Of a DNA stretch of 64,000 nt, positions 57,136 to 64,000 are shown piece after piece. The translations under genes were made by a program, and so were the position numbers. Source of the stretch: Desertifilum tharense IPPAS B-1220. Its GTDB lineage: Bacteria; Cyanobacteriota; Cyanobacteriia; Cyanobacteriales; Desertifilaceae. The stretch spans positions 62,001-126,000 of the forward strand of contig NZ_MJGC01000066.1 of NCBI RefSeq assembly GCF_001746915.1, written 5' to 3'. The notes below the pieces were generated by a model. The model worked only from the letters and a program-made list of their open reading frames with translations, searched no databases and was not told where the DNA came from. Every line of letters begins with the position of its first letter. Position 1 is the stretch's first letter.

Positions 57136-57173
57136 ATAATAGCCTGCGGGGAAAAATCTGTAATCAAAGTTAC
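57136..57173 (-). promoter_or_regulatory. NtcA box and -10 upstream of the PirA-like gene
   Basis: GTAACTTTGATTAC on the minus strand (57173-57160) matches GTA-N8-TAC perfectly. A TATTAT box follows at 57141-57136 after 18 bp, a little closer than the usual 20-23. The site lies in the 132-bp gap between DUF928 and the small gene, so it belongs to the latter. Confidence 0.78.
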
Positions 57174-57215
57174 AGAATTTTAAGGATTCGCGGGTAAAGT
57201 CTGCAAATCCTGAGA

Positions 57216-57968
57216 TTAGCGATCGCCGCTATTAACTCGCGGTGGTGAGTCAACAGAAGGGAAAGTCAGGAGCGGTGCTTGGGTTAAATGTCCAAGCTGA
57301 ACCTCTTGGAGCAGTTGTCCCCATTCTGCATTGAGGCGCACATCTCTCGGTTGAGTGCGACGTAGATCGATTAAGCTGTTGAGGCGATCGTACCAAAGCT
57401 TTTCTTGGGTGTAGATCGCCACCTTTTCGCGATCGCTAGCCGTTTGCAAGCGTTGCTGCAAGTCCTGAGAGGGTTCAACGCGCCGCACCCAACCTTCAAC
57501 AAAGCTATCTTTAGTGCCTAAGCTCAGATCGCAGATGATTTGGACATACCATTTATAGTTCTGACCAACTTCGAGCGGCGGATAGTTTGCACCCTTCGGA
57601 AAACTAAATTCAATAATCCCAGAACCGACCTTTTGCAGAACAATGGGGGGATAGAGGAGCGTTCCGTTTTGAGTCTCCAGTCCAATTTCTACAGCATCAG
57701 CTTTATTGGCGGGTAAATAGACTGAAAAGGTCGGGACTTCTGCAAGCGTGGTTCCCACATTGTTTGGGGGAGTAATGGCGATAAACTCTTGAGGGTCGCT
57801 TAAGCACGGTCCGCGAGTTCCCCCTCCTACCCGTCGTCCGGGTAAACCAACATCGGGAAGGTTATCAACTTGAGCCATTCCCGGTAAAGGACTCGTGCTG
57901 AGGATAACGCTACAGAGCGAGAGGAGACTAATAGCAAGGGTCTGAAAACGAGAAGTCGTGGAGAACAT
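57216..57968 (-). CDS. DUF928 family exported protein
   Basis: A 250-residue protein with a signal peptide (hydrophobic residues about 8-25, then LPGMAQ near 33). The mature DUF928 domain includes GLPGRRVGGGTRG, LTVYLP-like FSVYLPANKA and YKWYVQIICD; the latter has paired cysteines with an earlier one. DUF928 genes are frequently found near CHAT/TPS proteins in cyanobacteria, and this window also carries one, although 11 kb away. The function is unknown. Confidence 0.85.
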   Translation of the reverse strand: MFSTTSRFQTLAISLLSLCSVILSTSPLPGMAQVDNLPDVGLPGRRVGGGTRGPCLSDPQEFIAITPPNNVGTTLAEVPTFSVYLPANKADAVEIGLETQNGTLLYPPIVLQKVGSGIIEFSFPKGANYPPLEVGQNYKWYVQIICDLSLGTKDSFVEGWVRRVEPSQDLQQRLQTASDREKVAIYTQEKLWYDRLNSLIDLRRTQPRDVRLNAEWGQLLQEVQLGHLTQAPLLTFPSVDSPPRVNSGDR

Positions 57969-58150
57969 AGGTTTTATGGGTGTACCACGGAAAAAACTCT
58001 AAAGTCCTTCAAAAGCAGGTCAGGAGCGTTTAGAGGTCTATGATGACTAGATTCAAGAAGTTGCAATAAGGTTTCTGAAATAGCAGACAGTTTAACAATT
58101 GTCACAATTGTCACTGAGATTGGAGCCAGAGGAGGTGCCAGAAGTCTGAG

Positions 58151-58939
58151 ATGAAAACACCTAAAATTATGACGCTTTTGAGCGATTTTGGCAGGGTCGA
58201 TCCTTACGTGGGGGTGATGAAAGGTGCGATCGCGCGCATCAATCCTAACTTAACCGTCATCGATCTCACCCACGATCTTCCCCCTCAGAATCTTCAGGCG
58301 GCGCGGTTTTGTCTGCTGAGTAGCTATGCTTACTTTCCCCAAGGGACAGTCCATGTTGCAGTAGTCGATCCAGGGGTGGGAAGTTCGCGTAGAGCGATCG
58401 CGCTGCAACTCCCGGATGCTTTCCTCGTCGGGCCGGACAATGGCTTATTTAGCGGTATCTTAGCGCAAGAGCCAGTTCTTGCCGCAGTAGAGTTAACCAA
58501 CCCCCAATACTGGCTGAGTCCTGTTGTTAGCCAAACCTTCCACGGACGCGATATTTTTGCTCCTGCTGGCGCGTATCTGGCTACCGGGGTTGCTATTGAG
58601 GAATTGGGAAGGGCGATCGCACCGGAGACGCTAGTACAATTCCCCTTAGCAGAGTATCAGCAACAAGCCGATCGCCTTCAAGGTACCATTCAATACATCG
58701 ATCGCTTTGGCAATCTCATCACCAATATTCCAGCTACAGCCGTTGAGGGGAAACGCTGGTGGGTGGAAATGGCAGGGGAAACCATTAGAGGCGATCGCAC
58801 CTATGCTAGCAGTCCTGTGGGCAGCGCGATCGCTCTGATTGGCAGTCATGGCTATATTGAACTTGCAGTGAACCAAGGAAACGCCCAACAGCAACTTCAG
58901 CTAGACTGGGGCGCTACAATCCAAGTAATGGTTGCCTGA
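58151..58939 (+). CDS. S-adenosyl-L-methionine hydrolase (adenosine-forming)
   Basis: A 262-residue DUF62/SAM hydroxide adenosyltransferase. LLSDFGRVDPYVGVMKG, VVDPGVGSSRRAI, PDNGLF and FHGRDIFAPAGA are the conserved substrate-binding blocks. It cleaves SAM to adenosine and methionine using water, in contrast to the related halogenases. The gene is followed by DUF2301 after 10 bp, so the two are co-transcribed. A tandem 9-bp motif lies in its upstream region. Confidence 0.9.
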   Translation: MKTPKIMTLLSDFGRVDPYVGVMKGAIARINPNLTVIDLTHDLPPQNLQAARFCLLSSYAYFPQGTVHVAVVDPGVGSSRRAIALQLPDAFLVGPDNGLFSGILAQEPVLAAVELTNPQYWLSPVVSQTFHGRDIFAPAGAYLATGVAIEELGRAIAPETLVQFPLAEYQQQADRLQGTIQYIDRFGNLITNIPATAVEGKRWWVEMAGETIRGDRTYASSPVGSAIALIGSHGYIELAVNQGNAQQQLQLDWGATIQVMVA

Positions 58940-58949
58940 GAAACAGACG

Positions 58950-59606
58950 ATGCAAGGATTATCAACAACTCAACCGGAAATCTATCAAGGTCAGTTTGGA
59001 GAATTTACAATTACCGACAGCGATCGCACTGGGGTCATCATTTACCGTACAGGATTAGCGATCGCGGCCTTCAGTGTTGCGATCGGCGTTATTCTACTAT
59101 TGTGGCAAGGTGCAACTCCACCCGTTCTCACCGCCCTCACCGTACTTTACGCCCTATTTTCTGTCGCATTAGGCGTCAGTCTTTGGACGATCCATATCTA
59201 TTTGGGCGTTTTGCATCGCCTGTTGCAACTCTTTTGGGCGATCGGTACCCTAGCCGCCGTTGGACTCGCGCTACAATACCCCCAACCCCTAGCTCTAACG
59301 GCTTACAATCAACCCATTGCCTTATTTAGCATCGGTTTCACCTTCGCCGCCTTAACCGGAATTTACTTCAAAGAAGCCTTTTGTTTCAACCGCCTAGAAA
59401 CAAAACTTCTCACCCCCCTCGTCCCCATCCTGCTTTTAGGTCATTTGATCGGCTTTTTAACCGTAGAAGCAGAACAATTTTTACTCGCAATGTGGGCAAT
59501 TTTCTACTCAATCTTCGCCCTCCGCAAACTCATCCAACCCATCCCCCCCGACATCGGCGACAAATCCGTTTTTGACTACCTCAAGAAGAAGGGAGTTGGG
59601 AATTAG
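58950..59606 (+). CDS. DUF2301 family membrane protein
   Basis: A 218-residue integral membrane protein with about six hydrophobic helices between residues 38 and 195. A short polar N-terminus precedes them and the C-terminus (PPDIGDKSVFDYLKKKG) is cytoplasmic-like. It matches the cyanobacterial DUF2301 family of unknown function. ATG 58950 is used because the upstream TTG at 58932 overlaps the preceding gene. Likely co-expressed with the SAM hydrolase gene. Confidence 0.82.
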   Translation: MQGLSTTQPEIYQGQFGEFTITDSDRTGVIIYRTGLAIAAFSVAIGVILLLWQGATPPVLTALTVLYALFSVALGVSLWTIHIYLGVLHRLLQLFWAIGTLAAVGLALQYPQPLALTAYNQPIALFSIGFTFAALTGIYFKEAFCFNRLETKLLTPLVPILLLGHLIGFLTVEAEQFLLAMWAIFYSIFALRKLIQPIPPDIGDKSVFDYLKKKGVGN

Positions 59607-59611
59607 GAGTA

Positions 59612-59933
59612 GGAAAGAGGGTGGGGGGATGGGGGGAAAAGAGTGCTGAGTGTAAAGTGCTGAGTGCTGAGTAGGAAAGGAAGTGCTGAGTTTTCAGTGT
59701 GTGTCTAGAGCAAGCAATAGCTACTTTCCCCAACCCCTAACTCCCAACTCCAAATTCCCTTCTTCCCCAACCCCTAACTCCCAACTCCAAATTCCCTTCT
59801 TCCCCAACCCCTAACTCCCAACTCCCAATTCCCAATTCCCTTCTTCCCCCATCCCCCCACCTCCCCATCATCTTCTCCCTCGGAACTCGGAACTCGGAAC
59901 TCACTCAGCACTCAGCACTTTACACTCAGCACT
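59612..59933. repeat. nested inverted-repeat cassette with 37-bp tandem units
   Basis: A 31-bp perfect inverted repeat (left arm 59642-59672, right arm 59903-59933; core AGTGCTGAGTGTAAAGTGC) flanks about 230 bp. Inside are about three 37-bp tandem units (59724-59838) containing CCCCAACCCCTAACTCCCAA. A G-rich run (59612-59637) is complementary to a C-rich run near 59845-59868. No coding frame is present. The layout resembles non-autonomous repeat cassettes of filamentous cyanobacteria. Confidence 0.8.
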
Positions 59934-59962
59934 AAAAAAAGACCAGCTATTCCCGTAGCTGG
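59934..59962 (-). terminator. Rho-independent terminator (minus strand)
   Basis: CCAGCTA and TAGCTGG form a 7-bp stem followed on the minus strand by seven T residues (plus-strand A-run 59934-59940). It lies about 210 bp after the NFACT stop, next to the inverted repeat. Confidence 0.78.
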
Positions 59963-60172
59963 CCTTCAGAATTGATGAATTCTGTTTTGTGTTGTCGTTT
60001 TGAGGAAATCCCGACTGCGCGTTCCCAAGCTACAGCGGGTTTTGGATTACTTTTTTCCCTTTATCTAAAATTGTATCAAAGAACACGCGCATCATGTAAC
60101 AAAAGTTTATAATGAACGATTAAATTTAAGATGATAATTTTTAATTTTTCCTTGAAGAAGCGATAAGCAGAC

Positions 60173-61927
60173 CTAAAGTTTATTGACTAAGCGACCGTTT
60201 TCCGGTTTTCCCCACAGAATGCGCTCTTGCTTATAGATAACCATACCGGGTTTTGCGCCTTTGGGCTTATAGACGTGCTTGGGTTCCGTATAAACCACAG
60301 GGACTTGTTCGCTTTGTCTGCCTTGGCTGTACTGAGCCGCTAGATTTGCGGCAAACTGTAAGTCTGGCTCATCGGCAACTGAACCGGGTTGCAGGCGTAG
60401 CAAGACATGGCTGCCAGGAATCTCTTGAGTATGAAACCATAAATCGTAATCCCCCGCAAGTCGGAATGTCAGTAAATCGTTTTGGCGGTTATTTCGCCCA
60501 ACGAGGACTTCAAACCCGCTGGGCGACTGGTAGCGATGGGGGTGAGATTCATCGGTGTTGGACTGTTGGCGTTGTTCTGGGGTTTCTAGATAGCCTTGTT
60601 GACTTAATTCTTCGCTAATTTCTTCTAGGGTTTGCAGGTCTTCTGTGCTGTAATAGTCTTCTAACTGGCTGAGAGATTCTGCAACTTGTTCGAGATAGTG
60701 CAATTCTTGGTTAACTTCTGCGAGTAGGGGTTCTACGGCGTTGCGGGCGCGTTTAAGCTTTTGGTGGCGCTTGTAGAGGCTTTGGGCGTTGCTGACGGCG
60801 TTTTTCTCTGGGTTGAGGGGAATGGTGACGGGTTCGCCTGTCTCGAAGTCGGTGAGGGTAATAGACTGCATTCCGGCTTCCCATTGGTGAAGATGGGCCA
60901 TGAGTAAGTCGGCTTGTTGGCGGTAGGTGTCGGCTCGGTCGGACTGGTTGAGGCGATCGCGAAAAGTCTGGGCTTTTTGTCCCAATTTCCCTAATAGATT
61001 ATCCACCTTTTGCCGGAGTTTGTGGCGCAGTTGAGCAAATTCTTGTTGATTGAGGCGATCGCGATAGTAGCGATAGACTAAGCTTTGCACGGACTCGACA
61101 GGTTGCACCATGCCCCAACCCATGACGGTATATCCGTTTTGAGTCCATCCGGGTTGAAATGTGCCTTTTTCTAGGGTGGTTAGCCATTCTTGCCAGCGTT
61201 GATACAGGGCGTCCCAGTCGGCTTGAGTTAGGGTATCGGTGGTTTGTTCTGGGTGTAGGTTGGCTGCTGCGATTCCGGAACGGATCGCTTCGCGAATCGC
61301 GCTTTCCACTAACTGGGTACTCAAACCGCGATAGGTCTTGAGGAGTTGGCGTTTCAGGCTACCCGGAATGAGGCTAACCCGTTCTTGCCAGCGCGGTTGT
61401 GGTTCGCTGAGGCTAGGGGGGGTTTGGGTTAAGGCGGGGGGCAGTTCGTAGGGTTGTCCGGTGAGTAGGGGACGAACGCTCGATTTTTGTTCGCTCACCT
61501 GTTGGGCAACTGTCACCACCTGGTTATCGGCATTTGCCAAGATGATATTACTATATTTGCCCATAATTTCAACGTACAAATGCCAGAGGATGGCGTCTCC
61601 GGGGCGTTTGGCAAATTGCAGGTCTAGGGCGCGTTCCCACGGAGCAACGGGGGTAATGGCAACCAGGGCTAACCCGTTGAGTTGGTGGCGCAGTTGATCG
61701 CTAAAGGTGAAGGTGTCGGGCGCTTTGGGGGGCGGATCGCCGATGCACAGATGGGCGGCTTGGGGATGGCGCGAAATGGTCAGCCAGCCGCGCTGTTTAA
61801 AGGTTCGCAGGGCAAGGCAGATGGTATGGCGATCGCGCTGATAAACTTGTTCGAGACGGGCGGGCAGCCAGTTCGCCTGCAAGTCTGTGTAAACGGCGGT
61901 GAGGGTGGTAAAGTCTACGGGTTGCAC
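60173..61927 (-). CDS. rqcH: NFACT family protein (Rqc2/RqcH homologue)
   Basis: A 584-residue NFACT protein. The N-terminal NFACT-N/FbpA-like domain covers about residues 1-200, helix-hairpin-helix and coiled-coil regions about 210-450, and the NFACT-R RNA-binding domain about 465-570 (YDLWFHTQEIPGSHVLLRL, with the conserved DxWFH motif). Bacterial RqcH binds stalled 50S-peptidyl-tRNA complexes and adds alanine tails for degradation. The start is GTG at 61927 with no clear ribosome-binding site. The gene symbol is by family. Confidence 0.85.
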   Translation of the reverse strand: MQPVDFTTLTAVYTDLQANWLPARLEQVYQRDRHTICLALRTFKQRGWLTISRHPQAAHLCIGDPPPKAPDTFTFSDQLRHQLNGLALVAITPVAPWERALDLQFAKRPGDAILWHLYVEIMGKYSNIILANADNQVVTVAQQVSEQKSSVRPLLTGQPYELPPALTQTPPSLSEPQPRWQERVSLIPGSLKRQLLKTYRGLSTQLVESAIREAIRSGIAAANLHPEQTTDTLTQADWDALYQRWQEWLTTLEKGTFQPGWTQNGYTVMGWGMVQPVESVQSLVYRYYRDRLNQQEFAQLRHKLRQKVDNLLGKLGQKAQTFRDRLNQSDRADTYRQQADLLMAHLHQWEAGMQSITLTDFETGEPVTIPLNPEKNAVSNAQSLYKRHQKLKRARNAVEPLLAEVNQELHYLEQVAESLSQLEDYYSTEDLQTLEEISEELSQQGYLETPEQRQQSNTDESHPHRYQSPSGFEVLVGRNNRQNDLLTFRLAGDYDLWFHTQEIPGSHVLLRLQPGSVADEPDLQFAANLAAQYSQGRQSEQVPVVYTEPKHVYKPKGAKPGMVIYKQERILWGKPENGRLVNKL

Positions 61928-61945
61928 AAGTCTATCCCCAAACGG

Positions 61946-61975
61946 AAAAAGGCAAAGTTTGACCTCTGCCTTTTT
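61946..61975. terminator. bidirectional terminator between the CRISPR array and the NFACT gene
   Basis: AAAAAGGCA and TGCCTTTTT form a 9-bp stem with T-runs on both strands. It would stop a leftward CRISPR precursor transcript before the NFACT gene. Confidence 0.75.
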
Positions 61976-62023
61976 TAGGATATCTCTATCTAGGGGGTTC
62001 GCTCCTGGCTTCCTTGCTTGCTT

Positions 62024-64000
62024 GCTTCAATGGGGCTACACCTTAACGATGTAGTAATGCTTCAATGGGCTACACCTTGTGAGTGTAGTACGCTTCAATG
62101 GGGCTACACCTTAACGATGTAGTATAACGGGGCAGATGCACCTGCCATTTTTTCAAAAGGAACTTCAATGGGGCTACACCTTAACGATGTAGTATAACGC
62201 TCGATCAGAAGTGCAGCCCGGATGCACTCCAAACTTCAATGGGGCTACACCTTAACGATGTAGTATAACTCAAGCCGATCCGCGCCCCTATGCCGCCCAA
62301 CTCACTTCAATGGGGCTACACCTTAACGATGTAGTATAACAGTTTGGCGCAGTGAGTGAGCGATATCCTCTTGCGCTTCAATGGGGCTACACCTTAACGA
62401 TGTAGTATAACGGTAAATTAGATACTGTGAATTCTTGCGAGACTTGCTTCAATGGGGCTACACCTTAACGATGTAGTATAACAGCAGCCCCCCTTCTTTT
62501 TAGGAATTGATTCGATGCTTCAATGGGGCTACACCTTAACGATGTAGTATAACTTGGAGTATCCCGGCGATCCAAGCTGGAATTATGAGACTTCAATGGG
62601 GCTACACCTTAACGATGTAGTATAACGTCCTTAACTGACACCACAGTTGTCTTGGGATTGCTGGGTACTTCAATGGGGCTACACCTTAACGATGTAGTAT
62701 AACTTGTTGACGTTGGCTGTAGGGGCGATTGCTGTTGCACTTCAATGGGGCTACACCTTAACGATGTAGTATAACATGTCAATCGGTTGGTGACGGTAGC
62801 GGCATACCCGGCTTCAATGGGGCTACACCTTAACGATGTAGTATAACCTTCTGTGCGAATGACACCGCTTGAAGCTCTGGATTTGCTTCAATGGGGCTAC
62901 ACCTTAACGATGTAGTATAACGCCCTTTCTTCAGGTTAACTTCCTCGCCCAGGCGGGCTTCAATGGGGCTACACCTTAACGATGTAGTATAACTTGTGAT
63001 TTATTCACAGTGATAGCGTAGTTGTAAGAGCTTCAATGGGGCTACACCTTAACGATGTAGTATAACTTATAAGAAAAATTCCGAATCTCCTTATCGCGCT
63101 GCGCTTCAATGGGTCTACACCTTAACGATGTAGTATAACGAGATGATCGGGCATCCTTTGATGAAGTTTGGCAGCTTCAATGGGGCTACACCTTAACGAT
63201 GTAGTATAACCCCTGAAATTAAGGTGCATATCGTTATGGATATGGCTTCAATGGGGCTACACCTTAACGATGTAGTATAACCGTGAATGGTACAAATATA
63301 GACTTGCAGGTAAAAAAGGCTTCAATGGGGCTACACCTTAACGATGTAGTATAACTTGCAATGTTTTACTCTTAAAGAAGAAGCCAACTTGGATGCTTCA
63401 ATGGGGCTACACCTTAACGATGTAGTATAACTCGTAGACGCGCAGATATGCATCGGATTTACGGCGCTTCAATGGGGCTACACCTTAACGATGTAGTATA
63501 ACCAGGATGGTGGTTGGTTAGCTCGCACGTCTGGGCTTCAATGGGGCTACACCTTAACGATGTAGTATAACGAGTGTTACCAGAGGGGATTCTGAAGACA
63601 ATTCAGCTTCAATGGGGCTACACCTTAACGATGTAGTATAACCCGCCTATCACCTGCTCAGGGTATCCGATCGGATAGCTTCAATGGGGCTACACCTTAA
63701 CGATGTAGTATAACCCGATTGTCTGTTCAGAGAATCGTGGTTTTCGGTTGTGCTTCAATGGGGCTACACCTTAACGATGTAGTATAACATTTCTATAATG
63801 GAATCCTCAGAAATTTCCAATTGCTTCAATGGGGCTACACCTTAACGATGTAGTATAACCAGTTTACGCGATCGCTCATCGAGGCGAGTTTGTGAGCTTC
63901 AATGGGGCTACACCTTAACGATGTAGTATAACAAGTCCATTAATTAAAATCTTGCTATGAATTTTTCGTGCTTCAATGGGGCTACACCTTAACGATGTAG
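62024..64000 (-). CRISPR. CRISPR array, 26 complete repeats plus one cut by the window edge
   Basis: Repeats are 36-37 bp, beginning (plus strand) CTTCAATGGGGCTACACC and ending GATGTAGTATAAC. There are 26 complete copies from 62093 to 63932, one copy from 63971 cut by the window end, and two truncated copies at 62025 and 62060. Spacers are 33-41 bp. The reverse complement ends CCATTGAAGC, the ATTGAA-type 5' handle of type I/III crRNAs, so transcription probably runs leftward from a leader beyond the right edge. One copy (63104) has a single substitution. A CTACA/TGTAG stem is internal. No cas gene is in the window. Confidence 0.98.

Noticed and set aside
62092-64000. Type V (Cas12-like) array, suggested by the CTACA/TGTAG stem near the repeat end
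   Set aside because: The reverse complement ends in ATTGAAGC, the type I/III handle, and degenerate copies mark the left end as distal, which favours leftward transcription. No Cas12 gene is present.
1-64000. tRNA, rRNA, tmRNA, RNase P RNA or riboswitch genes
   Set aside because: I looked for T-loop-like motifs, cloverleaf arms and known riboswitch cores by eye and saw none; only Yfr1 and the TnpB guide region could be supported.

Overview
This window is a piece of a cyanobacterial chromosome, most likely from a filamentous Oscillatoriales-type genome. Three things show this: the octamer GCGATCGC (HIP1) recurs in genes and gaps throughout; there is a cyanobacterial ndhA-ndhI-ndhG-ndhE set and many lineage-restricted families (DUF3177, DUF3370, DUF4079, DUF928, DUF2301, GuaB3); and several non-coding signatures are cyanobacterial, namely Yfr1 between guaB3 and trxA, NtcA boxes, and a two-partner-secretion CHAT protein. 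I cannot name the genus from the sequence alone. No rRNA or tRNA gene was recognised.

Layout. 1-3.0 kb: two small conserved genes, then a DUF29 gene split by a tnpB-only IS200/IS605-type element with its guide-RNA end. 3.0-7.0 kb: CDF transporter, AI-2E/PerM-type permease, radical SAM protein, NAD kinase. 7.1-12 kb (minus strand): sixA, gltA and ndhAIGE, linking citrate synthase to the NDH-1 membrane arm. 12-18 kb: DHH phosphoesterase, HNH protein, alanine racemase, DUF4079, a long ankyrin protein and a zinc-ribbon mini-protein. 18-26 kb: a secreted RTX/5'-nucleotidase protein with a possible Pho box, an oxidoreductase, a response-regulator/histidine-kinase fusion, a 1.4-kb gene-poor stretch and an acyltransferase. 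26.5-31.2 kb: urtABCD urea transporter behind a textbook NtcA promoter; urtE is absent. 31.3-40.7 kb: repeat proteins (MORN, pentapeptide), DUF3370, LOG protein, trxA-yfr1-guaB3, flotillin with its YqiJ/NfeD-like partner, and a VOC protein. 40.7-50 kb: a 1752-residue secreted haemagglutinin-like/CHAT caspase-fold protein, pirin with a divergent HxlR regulator, and a six-repeat SdrD-B-like protein. 50-62 kb: clpP, terC, ndk, speA, KTSC protein, a 51-codon PirA-like gene under an NtcA box, DUF928, SAM hydrolase, DUF2301 and an NFACT/Rqc2 protein. 62.0-64.0 kb: a CRISPR array that runs off the right edge.

How the genes work together. Nitrogen control is the clearest theme: NtcA boxes precede both the urea importer and the PirA-like PII-interacting regulator, and speA (arginine decarboxylase) lies in the same half of the window. 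A second theme is export of large repeat proteins: a two-partner-secretion CHAT protein, an RTX-type nucleotidase, SdrD-like repeats and a DUF928 protein.

The most useful second looks are the TnpB insertion with a reconstructable empty site, the PirA-like gene with its NtcA box, Yfr1, the CRISPR array (26 complete repeats, decayed spacerless copies at one end, a two-state terminal repeat base) and a dispersed repeat whose loop is inverted between its two copies. I found no cas gene and no clearly new multi-gene defence system.
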